Assembly (NCBI GenBank): GCA_032622095.1
Contig: CP136061.1
Span: 187,124,369 to 187,188,368, forward strand
Source: Siphonodentalium dalli
Taxonomy: Eukaryota; Mollusca; Scaphopoda; Gadilida; Siphonodentaliidae
Length of the DNA stretch: 64,000 nucleotides
Direction: 5' to 3'
The translations under genes were made by a program, and so were the position numbers. Positions 44,110-53,904 of the stretch are shown here, in pieces (within the stretch, counting starts at the first letter, position 1; every line of letters begins with the position of its first letter). The notes under the pieces are model-generated. The model saw nothing but the letters and a program-made list of their open reading frames with translations. It was not told the origin of the DNA and did not search any database.

Positions 44110-44344
44110 CTTTAAGGCAGCGTAGAACCACCACGCCACTTGTATTTACTACTTTGATTCATCAACTATCTTGATTAATCAACTTATTGATCCACACATT
44201 GCTACGAAATGAATATGCGATTGGTCAAGGGCCGATCGCTGCATATTGTGAAACTTGTACATCTAGAGTAACCTAGTGAATAATAAAACGCTCTTCATTT
44301 TCACGCCAACTATAACTTGAATCACTTTATATTCTGGAGCCTAC
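44110..44344. other. Short intron stretch
   Basis: It contains one AAACGCTCTTCATT at 44284-44297, a variant of the recurrent ACGCTCTTTATT word. Confidence 0.5.
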
Positions 44345-44600
44345 ACATTAGTATCAATCAAGAGCTGGGCTGTCGCCCGATGCACATGCGCACATGTGTT
44401 GCACACGGTTTAGGATGGGCATACACATGCAGAGTAGAAGTAACAGAATCCTAATCATCTTTGATCACACCAACGTTTCCTTTTTTTAAAGCTGTCCTTG
44501 TACTGAATATCTCCACCTAATTCCATTGAAATTGAGATCTAATGACTCATGGTTCAGACATTCGTGCGGACATAGAAACATCAACATTTATATATAAACA
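44345..44600 (-). repeat. Inverted duplicate segment, right copy
   Basis: Reverse-complement partner of 39030-39290. It includes the minus-strand short ORF at 44458-44354. Confidence 0.8.
44354..44458 (-). CDS. Short ORF encoding a signal-peptide-like sequence, second copy
   Basis: The 34-residue frame starts MIRILLLLLCMCMPILNRVQ and ends with a Cys/Ala/Ser-rich tail, then TGA. The core LLLLLCMCM is identical to the plus-strand copy at 39174, while the tails differ because of indels. Conservation of the hydrophobic start but not of the tail could reflect shared nucleotide ancestry alone. Confidence 0.3.
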   Translation of the reverse strand: MIRILLLLLCMCMPILNRVQHMCACASGDSPALD

Positions 44601-44854
44601 ATCAGCAATAACCCTCGAATGAATAATGCAAATAAAAACCAATTAAAACAGCATTGGAAGTCCCCCATTAATGAATTCCAAATGTCGTTGAGATGTGATA
44701 CCTCGTGAATGAGATATGTGTACAGACGTACACAAAAGTCCACACTTCCTGATAAACGACGGAGAATAACTCCAGAATGGATAATGTGAACACCGTTTGC
44801 CACTTCGTTGAAAGTCTTTATGATGATGAACATGAATAACAAATTCCATCAATA

Positions 44855-45141
44855 TACCACACCCTTTATACCACATTAATATACCACACCCTTTATACCA
44901 CATTAATATACCACACCTTTTATACCACATTAATATACCACACCCTTTATACCACATTAATATACCACACCCTTTATACCACATTAATATACCACACCCT
45001 TTATACCACATTAATATACCACACCCTTTATACCACATTAATATACCACACCCTTTATACCACATTAATATACCACACCCTTTATACCACATTAATATAC
45101 CACACCCTTTATACCACATTAATATACCACACCCTTTGGCT
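44855..45141. repeat. 27-bp minisatellite, about 11 copies
   Basis: The unit is TATACCACACCCTTTATACC followed by ACATTAA. Copies are almost identical, with one C-to-T change. Because 27 is a multiple of 3, the minus strand reads as CGILMWYKG repeated, giving a 191-codon open frame that I treat as an artefact. Confidence 0.95.
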
Positions 45142-45689
45142 GAAATACTTTGGCAAAAAATCGACATTTCGAGATAAACAAAGATGAATAGCCCCAAAAC
45201 GAAGAAACAAACAAACAAAACGTTTGAAAACTCGCCTGAAAGGTCAGACAGACAGACGAAGGAATTGGCGCCTGCAATCGAATATGATAATCAATTACTT
45301 TGGTCATGGGGGTATAATTACATGAACTTCAGCAAATCCCCACCCCAAACTCTCCACAGTGGTTCCCATACCGCGTGTGTACGGTAATGGGCGGGTGGGT
45401 GGATGAATTTGGGCCAATTGAGCCAGAATAGACATTTCACAAGTGCAACGTGCGATTAATGGTCACATTTGACGATACTTCACTCATCCCCATGAACTTC
45501 ATATTGTCTGAAATGAGTTTCCAATTCACTATTTCGTTTTTCTCGGTAATACCACTACTATATAGTCAACTAGAGTATAACATTTCCCAAAACGTGTTAT
45601 ATATCAACATTTTGTTCAACGCAATTTGGTATATCTAGACTAAGTCGGTCGGCTCGTCGAATATTTGCTAGGCCGCCAAATATTCCAGG
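45142..45689. other. Intron stretch without features
   Basis: No exon, repeat or RNA gene was recognised. Confidence 0.5.
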
Positions 45690-45830
45690 TGGTGAAAAAT
45701 AAAAGATTTAAAAAATCGGTATCTAATATCCTTGATTCGAATCAATGTTTTTTTTTTTATCCCCAAAGCCAAATAAATAGTATTTAGGGGCGTTAAATCG
45801 GATCTTTAAATAATCTTCTAAAAGAACATT
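45690..45830. mobile_element. Fragment of the 24473-type TTAA MITE
   Basis: AAAATCGGTATCTAATAT, GATTCGAATCAATGTTTTTT and CCCCAAAGCC repeat the arm of the MITE at 24473-24938. Confidence 0.65.
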
Positions 45831-45905
45831 CAAAGGTTTACCATTGACTCTATAACTGGAAATTTCTATATCAGACCTCTGCGCCTGCAAACTCTCTCGA
45901 ATGCA

Positions 45906-46060
45906 TCTAATATAAATTTTTGGGACTTCTGCTTGTTTGTTTGTCTGTTAGCTATGGCCGGGAAAACTGTCGGACGGATTGAGCCCAAACTTCCTATCTA
46001 AGGGTAAAATCCCAGATGGAATGTCATCGACCGCTTCTGAGAACGTCAGAGCACTCATTC
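45906..46060 (+). mobile_element. Helitron-like 5' fragment
   Basis: TCTAATATAAATTTTTGGGA, CTTGTTTGTTTGTCTGTTAG and GCTATGGCCGGGAAAACTG match the 51.0-kb element. The 3' hairpin and CTAG are lost. Confidence 0.65.
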
Positions 46061-46125
46061 TCCAACCCCCCGCCACCGCAATAGGATAGGATAATATTTT
46101 ATTTCACAATACAATACATTATACA

Positions 46126-47567
46126 TTAAGGGGGAGACGCACGTTTTGCATAAATCACAGTAAATCCTTAATCCAGCCAGAAATGGCAAGTGATTTTCAA
46201 CAAAGAATTTCTCTGGATCTATCTGGTGAAAAATCTTGAATTATAAAGAGACACTAACTATAATGGATTTTAATACATTTGAGAGGTTTAAAATATTTGT
46301 TTCGTTTCTGTCCCTTTAGGTACCGAGAACTGCCATAAAAATTTATAATTTCAAACAACATGTCAACCATCAAATAGCTTATTGTCTTGACTCCATGAGA
46401 GGAGGCTTCATTTGTATCATAATGTTGAGTTAGCTTTTTAATTGCATATTATAGCATCATACCCCATGTCTTATAATGAAGAATAAAGCAGTCACAAATA
46501 TGCCAGCCCAATGAAAACAAATGTTCAAATGTGGTGCTGTCCACTCAAGCAGGGAGCAATCAACATAAATTAGGCCACAGTGTTAAGAGATATGGGTGGT
46601 CAGATTTAACTTGGTTATGAACCCATGACCCAGAACTCAACTGAGCCCAATTTTTCAATGACCAACAAGCATGGCATGAAAATTCTCAATAATAAAAAAT
46701 TATTTATGGTAGTTGTCTTTCTGAATGAAAATAATCATTTAATTTCATGAATCAAGAAAAATTAAGTCTCCTCTCATGATCTTCAGATATGATATCATGT
46801 ATATATATTTACACACTAAGTGTTGTCATCACTAAATCCAGCATTCTGATTGGTCGGCGCCCACGTGGCTAGTTGCAGTTATTTCTCGGTGAATGCGTAA
46901 CGCCTCATAACACCAAGCTAATAACACCATCGATACGTCATTAGGTTTGGAAAGACGAACGCGTAATGCTTTGGGCGCATTTTGACTCGCGAAGGATTGA
47001 CTTAATACATCATCGGGTTTCAACATGAAGAGAAATTGTTCCTATTAACTTTTGCCAAGGGTGCTATTGGGTATTTTGGGCTGATCTTGTCACGATACAC
47101 TTTTCGATTTAAATATATTTACAAAAGCGGCTTTTTCGCTAAATGTATATAAATATAAGGATTAACTGTCATGTGGACTATTTTTATGGAGATGTAACGG
47201 TGAGGTAAGTGGACATAACTTGTATGTAAAACCCTTCGGGTTTTACACAAGTTATGTCCACTTACCTCACCGTTACATCTCCATAAAAACAGTCCACATG
47301 ACAGTTAATCCTTATATGAAATGCACTTTCGAAAAAAATCTGTTTTACAGTAGTTCTCGGTACCTGAACACAGTGAAATTTTAAAGATTGTTCATGCCAT
47401 AAAAGTAAAGTAAATGAGATTATAACAACCAAATGTCCAATGATTCTTATGTATGGTACCACAATAATCTCTTGTACAAAATTTCACAAAGATATTCCTG
47501 ATAGATTTAGAGAAAATACATTTTGAAATACCAGGAAATTTTGGCAAAACGTGCGTCTGACCCTTAA
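46126..47567. mobile_element. 1.44-kb TTAA element with inverted ends and a long internal hairpin
   Basis: TTAAGGGGGAGACGCACGTT at the left matches the reverse complement of the right end (AACGTGCGTCTGACCCTTAA) with two or three mismatches, continuing as TTTTGC. TTAA borders both ends. No transposase ORF. It is inserted in the 3' region of LINE D. Confidence 0.8.
47156..47317. repeat. Near-perfect 79-bp-arm hairpin with a TTCG loop
   Basis: The left arm from TATAAGGATTAACTGTCATG to TAAAACCC pairs with GGGTTTTA to CATGACAGTTAATCCTTATA. The loop is TTCG at 47235-47238, closed by C-G. There are only about three mismatches. It is the centre of the TTAA element at 46126-47567. Confidence 0.92.
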
Positions 47568-48127
47568 TACATTATAATACAGGTCAATTTATATACGTAT
47601 TGTGTGGAGTGCCGTGGCCTATGATGGCCGTCTACCCGGCACCCATGACTGACAGAATACAATCATTAATGGCTACATAAAGACTTTAAATAGTTCACTA
47701 TAGTTGTCTGATTAGATTAATATTTAGATTGAATTTAGTTATGGATATTGATTCCAGCGAATAAACAGATATGTTTTAGTTGTTTGGATATAAATGGATG
47801 TGAATGAAAATGCAACGGTCAATATTCTCATTAAAAGATTTGGAGTATGTTTGGCTGTATTTACTAAGGGAATTTATAAAGTTTTGCTCACACACTGTGT
47901 TTATAACTGTTACAGTTGGAATCCCTTAGTATATACAGCCATGCGTTGAACGAGATTTTTAAGGATAAAAGTCTTAGTACTCGGGTAATTTAATGTGAGA
48001 CAATTTTAGCATTTAAGGTAAGTAGCCAATATACTATATATATTTGGAATATAGTTTATCATTTGTGTGTGCAATCAGGGCAAAATTTGTTTTTGCATTC
48101 AATTTTATTGGAATACTGGTTGATAAA
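47568..48127. other. 3' region of LINE D
   Basis: A foldback with GGCTGTATTTACTAAGGGA and TCCCTTAGTATATACAGCC arms lies at about 47851-47943. No coding sequence. Confidence 0.6.
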
Positions 48128-48409
48128 TTATACACTCATCAGTTTTTTATAGTTATCTCGACTGCTAATAGTTTTTTGTTTTTTATTAACTGAGTTCCAT
48201 ATATTCGAAAAATAATGTTCTGGGAGATTTTCTGAAAATTTTGTTCTTGGTGTTGCTTTTGGTCTAATGTTTCCTGCGGCTGCCTGTCTACTAATGGTTC
48301 CTAGTTTAACACCGAATGAGTTTTTGAAGGTCCATGTCAGTCTGTTAATGTAATGAACAATACATCCAGTCATGCATGAATACTGACGTTTGGTACGTAT
48401 AAATGTCAC
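48128..48409 (-). pseudogene. LINE D terminal segment
   Basis: The frame reads MTGCIVHYINRLTWTFKNSF, then RPKATPRTKFSENLPEHYFS and IWNSVNKKQKTISS before the stop. It corresponds to the last coding part of CR1/L2-like ORF2. It is separated from the RT by about 150 bp with frame breaks (GIQVWGHVAS and KRAIRTITNA read in that gap). Confidence 0.7.
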
Positions 48410-48564
48410 ATAATTTTAGAATGTTCATTTTTTTTGAAAATTAGTTCTGTGTGAGCATTGGTTATTGTTCTAATCGCCCTTTTTTGCAATAAAAATATCT
48501 TGTTTGTGGACGCCACATGACCCCATACCTGAATGCCGTGTACCATATGACTGTCGATAAGTGC

Positions 48565-49441
48565 TTAATATAGAGTTCGCAGTGCGTCACCCGGAAATAA
48601 CTTTTTAACTTTGTTGATACAATAAATAGCTCGAGCCATCTTAGAGCATCCAGTTGAAATATGCTTTTTAAACGTGAGATTCTCGTCGATATTAATGCCC
48701 AAAAATTTCAAGGATGTTTCTTCATATATATTCCCTACTCTGTTTAGTTCAGCTGTGTTTATATATACTTTCAAATCTTTCCATTTTTGATCATTATTTT
48801 CTGGATGAATTAGCATATAGTTATATTTATTTATGTTTGTGGAGAGCTTATTACAACAACACCAGTCGTGAATATTTTTTAGTTCTAAGTTTACCCGATC
48901 TTCGACAAAACATTTGTCACAGCCTGATGTATATAGGGTTGTATCATCTGCGAATGATAATAAATTTAAAGATGTGGATACTGACTTATCGTTGACATAA
49001 ATTAAAAAAATTGTTGGTCCGAGTATGGATCCCTGAGGGACACCACATGAAACTTTGGATAGACTGGAAATGTTTCCACTATAATCTGTATATTGTCGCC
49101 TCTCAGATAGGTAGTCTCTAAACCAATTATTAGCAGTCCCCCTAATACCATAGTGTTCCATCTTATTTAGTAGGATTTCATGACTTATTGTGTCGAATGC
49201 TATTGAAAGGTCAATGAATATTGCTATGGTTGAGTCTTTGGATTTTTTATCGTTCTGTTCAACAACATGGTTTAAAAGATGCATTACTGGATGGATGGAT
49301 GGCGGAGAGCCCCTTCCTAAATCCATATTGATGTTTATAGAAACGGGCATGTTCATCAAAGAAATCTACAATTCGCTTTTGCATAATGTTTTGAAAAACA
49401 TGGTAATATGCTGATAGGTCGATAGTTTTCTTTTTGTCCAC
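48565..49441 (-). pseudogene. LINE D reverse transcriptase
   Basis: The RT reads HQYGFRKGLSAIHP in the upstream frame (49441-49259), then after a frame break IAIFIDLSIAFDTISHEIL with the first catalytic Asp, VSCGVPQGSILGPTIFLIYV, and LLSFADDTTLYTSG with FADD at about 48945. It continues through KLSTNINKYNYMLIHP, the thumb KFLGINIDENLTFKKHI, and stops at 48565 after FPGDALRTLY. All three core RT motifs are visible, but the frame shift near 49360 and the early stop make it non-functional. FADDTTLY and GVPQGSILGP place it in the CR1/L2/Jockey group. Confidence 0.85.
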
Positions 49442-50063
49442 CCTTGAAAATCGGTATTACTCTCGATATTTTCATTTTCTTCGGAAAAACTCCTTCTTTG
49501 AATGATTGATTGAATATGTGCTTAAGAGCTTTGGCTGTTTCATAAATAGATGATTTCATCAATCGATTTGATAGACCATGTACATCTCTACTTGCTTTGA
49601 CTTTAAATGAGTAGCATGTGAGTATTATTTCCTGTTCTGTTGTTTGAATTATTTCTAAATCATCCGATTCTCTATTGATCAAATAATCAGTGTAATGTGT
49701 GCTGACTTCGTCAACATTTTCAAGAGTCAAGTTTCCAATTTTTGAGAAGTATTCATTGAATCGTTCCGCTATTTGCTTTTTATGTGTTATTTTCATTTCA
49801 CCATAGATAAATGCCATTGGAGGACTATGAGGTTCACAATTTTTATTCGTTGCTTGTTTAAAGATTGTCCAGGTCGCTTTCATGTCATTCTTTGCTTTGT
49901 TAATTTTGTCGCAATAATTTAGTTTTTTTCTGTTGCGCATTGTTCTCTTATATACGTGATAGTACTCTTTGTATGCATGCATATTAGCATTTGTCGGGGA
50001 TTTTAATTTACGAATATATAATTTATTTTTCTCCAATGAAGATTTTAAAAGTCCCTTTGTCAT
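49356..50063 (-). pseudogene. LINE D endonuclease-RT linker and RT N-terminus
   Basis: The frame runs from a basic linker (MTKGLLKSSLEKNKLYIRKL, YHVYKRTMRNRKKLNY) through IAERFNEYFSKIGNLTLENV, SFKVKASRDVHGLSNRLMK, then ISRVIPIFKGGQKENYRPIS of the RT. It shifts out of frame after SILPCFSK near 49440. The part upstream to 50262 (MEPFIIFSERNINKFKDIL) continues the linker in another frame. Confidence 0.8.
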
Positions 50064-50303
50064 CCACGGCTAAATATTTCTTTGGTGGTTTGTGGTATTT
50101 TAGTGGGAAAGCAGTATGGTATACAGACATATCTATTTCTAGAAAATGGTCATAAGCTTCATTTGCTGATTCACAGTTTAATACGTCTTCGTAACTTGAT
50201 GTTGACAATATATCCTTGAATTTGTTTATGTTCCTTTCACTAAAAATTATAAATGGTTCCAAGACAGATGCTCCATTGCAAGATCTTTTAAAGTTTGAAC
50301 GTT

Positions 50304-50606
50304 CTATATAAAATGATCCGAGACGTCTGTAATGATAATGCCTGATGTACTTTCAGACAAGTTGTTAGTGAAGATATTATCAATTAAAGTAGCAGAGTGT
50401 TCAGTTACCATGGTTGGTTTCGTGATGCTATGAGTGAACCCGAGAGTGAAAACGTTATCGAGGAATGTACGTGTTTTTTCGTGATTGTCGAAATTCAAAA
50501 GATCTATATTGAAGTCACCTATAAGATATGCTTTACTGTTTGTTTGATTTAGTTTACCCATAATGCCATCAATCTCTTTCATAAATTTGTCAATATCTGT
50601 CGACAA
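50304..50606 (-). pseudogene. LINE D endonuclease C-terminal part
   Basis: The frame reads AYLIGDFNIDLLNFDNHEKT, then THSITKPTMVTEHSATLIDN, IFTNNLS and IITDVSDHFI. GDFN-DLL, TLIDNIFTN and SDH are the last three conserved blocks of AP-endonuclease domains in LINEs, with the catalytic Asp/Asn and Asp-His present. The N-terminal half is absent. Confidence 0.8.
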
Positions 50607-50620
50607 CTGTTGTTATAAAT

Positions 50621-50991
50621 GCTGAATTATTTTGTGTTACATGCAACAGACTGCATAATACATTACCACACAAACAAAATATGTAATACAAATGTGTACA
50701 TGAGAACAATATAATAATAGAAAACGTTAGCATAACACATTATTGTAACGTAATTTATATAAAACAAAATCAAAACATAAAAGCTCACACATATGTCACT
50801 GAGCTCTTGACATTATAATTTAATCGGACCATGAGAGGCAACTCTATTTTGCATTATAAGCTTATCTATGGAAAAATAAAAAAAAAGAGTAGTTCATGGG
50901 TTAATCGCGTGATAGTTAAAGAGCGTTCGTATCCGCAGTGTCGTTGAGAAAGAGCGTGTATGTGTCCAGACATGAGCGTACCCACAAATGA
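50621..50991. other. AT-rich intron stretch
   Basis: One TTAAAGAGCGTTCG (50917-50930) matches the recurrent AATAAAGAGCGTT word. Nothing else seen. Confidence 0.5.
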
Positions 50992-51203
50992 TCTAATATA
51001 TATTTTGGGACTTCTGTCTGTTTGTTTGTCTGTTAGCTATGGCCGGGAAAACTGCTGGATGGATTTCGACGAAATTTGATACCTACGGGTGATTTTGTCC
51101 GGGGAGAGTTTTGGACGGGTCAAATAGTGACTCCGACCTGACCTTGACCTTCAAAATTGTCAATTCAAGGTCAAAGGCCGGACGAAGTCGGGTCACTTGC
51201 TAG
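50992..51203 (+). mobile_element. Compact complete Helitron-like element, 212 bp
   Basis: Preceded by A, it begins TCTAATATATATTTTGGGAC with CTGTCTGTTTGTTTGTCTG. It has one 105-bp unit with TGACCTTGACCTT and TTCAAGGTCAAA, a GACGAAGTCGGG stem, and ends CTAG (51200-51203) before T. This is the best-defined copy of the family in the window and shows that the tandem units in other copies are expansions of a single internal unit. Confidence 0.8.
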
Positions 51204-51344
51204 TTTGATATATATCAGAAAATAGAACATGTATATAGTCCGATGTCGAGGTATTGACACAGGTGATTGTATAGAACTAGGAGTTGATTAGATGTAATTT
51301 GCATGAACCTGATTGTCGTAAGTATAGTAATTCATTTACATTAA

Positions 51345-51765
51345 AGAAATCCCTGATCTTTTCAAATATGTTTCCCAGGCGGGACAGAAAGGAAATAGAA
51401 CTATATTTTTCACTAACGGTGGGTCTTCTTTTTTAAAGATGGGGACAACATTAGCCTTTCCCATACAGATGAAAATTTCATATTCTATCGAGTGATTTTC
51501 TGAACAGTAACACTAATAGATGAGCAAGTGTTTCAGCGGTGGCTTGGATCATTTTCACATTAATTCTGTCGTGACAATGGCCTTGTTCAATTTAAATGAT
51601 TTAATTGCCCAAATATTTTCACCTCCGGTGAAATCATTCGTCTTGTTGTTACAACAAGAATTGAACACATGTAAAATGTGATTGGAGTCATTTATTGATG
51701 AATTATAAATGAAATTCTGTTCTAATATGTCGGCCTTGTAAAAATCTTCAACTGCACACACGATT
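51345..51765 (-). pseudogene. LINE linker/RT N-terminal fragment
   Basis: On the minus strand, 51761-51555 reads NSCCNNKTNDFTGGENIWAI and IKSFKLNKAIVTTELM. Frame breaks follow, then AETLAHLLVLLF, GKANVVPIFKKED and ISFLSRLGNIFEKI. These correspond to the block before and at the start of LINE RTs (KANV-PIFKK, NYRPIS-LS---IFEKI). At least two frameshifts occur. The family is CR1/L2-like, exact relation to B or D unknown. Confidence 0.6.
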
Positions 51766-52472
51766 GCGTGTGTGTTTTTGGTATTTAATTACATGTATAT
51801 TAACACTGTCTAGAACAGTATATAAGGGCATAACATTTGTTGTTTTCTCTTTACAAAGTAGTTAATTCATTAGGTGCCATATATCGCCGATGATTATGTT
51901 TCTTTCCTGCTGCCTTCCATTTTTTCTTCAAATTTCGATTTGGCGAACTTGTTCGTGCTGCATGTTTACTGTATTCCTAGATTGCTTTGGAATAAATCTT
52001 GTATTGATATTTCTAGGGGAATCCGCAGTTTCTCGAGAGAAAAATGCAGATTTCCTCAGATTACAGGAACACGCGGACTGTGCGATATAATATAAATATA
52101 ATTTTTTTTCCTGAGGGAAACAAGAATGTGATTTCTGTATAAAATAATTTTTTTTGTCAGAAACACTAGTCAACAGGGGGGGGGGGGGGGTCAGTCACTG
52201 GGTTTCGTATATCTTTCATATAACCCTGTGAGAGATATGTGCGACATCAGATAATAATTGAAAAGTGCCTGGAAAATAGGTTTCTTAGACATGTTGTAAG
52301 TGGTGCCGGGAAGAGATAGAGCATCTTTAACCCTTTATTTACTAAACGGACTCTCCCATTCGGTTATAAAATTATACAATGGAATGGTCTATGATTGCAG
52401 AAACAGTCCTATCCATTGGTTGGCAATGTTCATCGATGGATGTTTAGTATATTAAACTTATTATCTGTACAT
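51766..52472. other. Intron stretch with poly-G run
   Basis: A run of about 14 G lies at 52177-52190. No exons seen. Confidence 0.5.
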
Positions 52473-52919
52473 TTAAAGGCACGGGCGGCGTTCGTTGTAG
52501 AAATATTCATATTTGTTCAAATCGCCATCAACAGAAGGAATATTAACATATATATATAGTTTTGTGCATATGCCAAACATAATAAGCACGTATATAGTAT
52601 ATTGTCGTCAAGTCGTACGATGGTGTACGTAAACAAGAACATGCTCGTGTTACAGACGTTTTGCTGCTGTTTAAATAACACAGCGCAATTATATTGGTTA
52701 ATAACACACAAATTATATAAACGCTCTTTATTATTTCCATATCAGGAAAACAGTAACAAATAACGCTCTTTATGTTTACCATATCCGGATCTAAACAAAA
52801 GCCAGGTTCTGTAACGTTTTTTGCTTTTGTTTATGCCATATTTCTGATTGGTATAAGAACAAGGTCTGTCTATACTTCACTAACAGCATACCCACCGCCA
52901 ACGCCGCCCGTATCCTTAA
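52473..52919 (+). repeat. Long dispersed repeat, deleted copy
   Basis: It matches 34211-35338 but lacks about 587 bp at the GCGCAAT/TATATTGG junction, plus a smaller block near TTTTGTTTA. It contains AAACGCTCTTTATT and AACGCTCTTTATG at 52719-52774. It ends 75 bp from exon C of the DD3-3-like gene. Confidence 0.8.
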
Positions 52920-52994
52920 ACTTATTATATGTTCATATGATAAGGGAAATACACGTCAATGAGTATTTAGTAAGGAAATGTTTAATACACTTAC

Positions 52995-53168
52995 TGTACA
53001 TGTATGTAGTCTCCAACATTGGCATGCAGAGTATTCGGCACGAAATCGTACTCAGTCGACGGATACACCTCGACGATGTTACCTCGCTTTCCTCTTACAT
53101 TAAGGTTGTGTATGGGTACCCCGGTTTCTGTCCCCTCTGGAACCTTCCGCACAGCGAACGCGAAGGAC
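52995..53168 (-). CDS. DD3-3: DD3-3-like protein, exon C
   Basis: The acceptor GTTTGCAG precedes GTCCTTCG, and the donor ACA|GTAAGT is a strong consensus. The exon carries 57 complete codons: SFAFAVRKVPEGTETGVPIH, NLNVRGKRGNIVEVYPSTEY, DFVPNTLHANVGDYIHV, with split codons at both ends (phase 2 in and out). HNLNVRGKRGNIV and YPS-EYDFVPN are, from memory, the most conserved blocks of the DD3-3 family and look like strands of a beta-sandwich. Exon B ends in Arg (QDR) and exon D starts WTG, giving a continuous frame. The next intron downstream is 14.3 kb. Confidence 0.9.
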
Positions 53169-53882
53169 CTGCAAACGCAAAGTTGTTTTTAGAATTGGCA
53201 ACGGTAATTTCAACTGAGTGCTATAGTTATGGCATGATACATGGAGTGCTACTATATATACCTATTTCTCTTCCTCGCTCTGGCGGTAAAGTGAATTACT
53301 GAGCCAGGTCATTCATTATACTGGCAATGCATTTTGTAAGACTGGGGAAATCGCCAAATTAGTATGACTTCGATTAACTCTAGGTGATGTCCGTTGGCTA
53401 TATAAATGAAGATGGCATCGAACAAAGTACATCGTTTTAATGACATTTGGCCAGTTATCTACTTTTTTTTGCTGCATCATATACATAAAAAATGCAAAAC
53501 CAGAAAAGTTGATTTTCCTCAAGACCGCTGTGGGTGTTTCGACCGCACAATGATGAAACTATATATCGACAGAATATACATGTGTCAAAATTATCGGGGC
53601 TAAAATGCCCTTGACAACAATTTGTTCAATCCCATCATTTTATAGACAGAAGGCAACCTAAATCGGTTGAACAAGGAGAGGTGTTCACCAACTTGATGGA
53701 CATTGAATTTGATTAAAAGAAAGAAGAAGTTATTTATTCCACTGAGCTCGTGCCACATATCTTTAAACATATATACTTTGAGTTATGGCACATGCTAAGC
53801 TATGTAGTTAAAATCATCGTATCGACTCTGAATAGTAAATTATCTAAAAGTGTTTTGTCACAGAGGCAACATATATATAGCC
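53169..53882. other. Part of the 4.9-kb B-C intron
   Basis: No features before the foldback element target site. Confidence 0.5.
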
Positions 53883-53904
53883 ATCAAATGGGGTGTGAAT
53901 AATT

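Larger units (their letters stand above)
46079..50620 (-). mobile_element. CR1/L2-like LINE (family D), 5'-truncated, with MITE inserted in its 3' region
   Basis: Minus-strand pieces in order: endonuclease C-terminus (50606-50304), linker (50262-49440), RT (49440-48565) and a terminal segment (48409-48128). A long 3' region ends at about 46079 in a TATCC-type tail (ATCCTATCCTAT on the minus strand). Short tandem 3' tails are typical of CR1/L2 LINEs rather than poly(A). A 1.44-kb TTAA MITE sits at 46126-47567, so the LINE tail is split from its body. Frame breaks near 49440, 49360 and 48500 disable it. The 5' end is lost inside the endonuclease. Confidence 0.8.

Noticed and set aside
44643-45218. 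191-codon minus-strand ORF with repeated CGILMWYKG
   Set aside because: It is produced by the 27-bp minisatellite; unit length is a multiple of three, so no stop arises.
52772-53302. 176-codon plus-strand ORF
   Set aside because: It runs across the dispersed repeat and the antisense of DD3-3 exon C, with no family resemblance.
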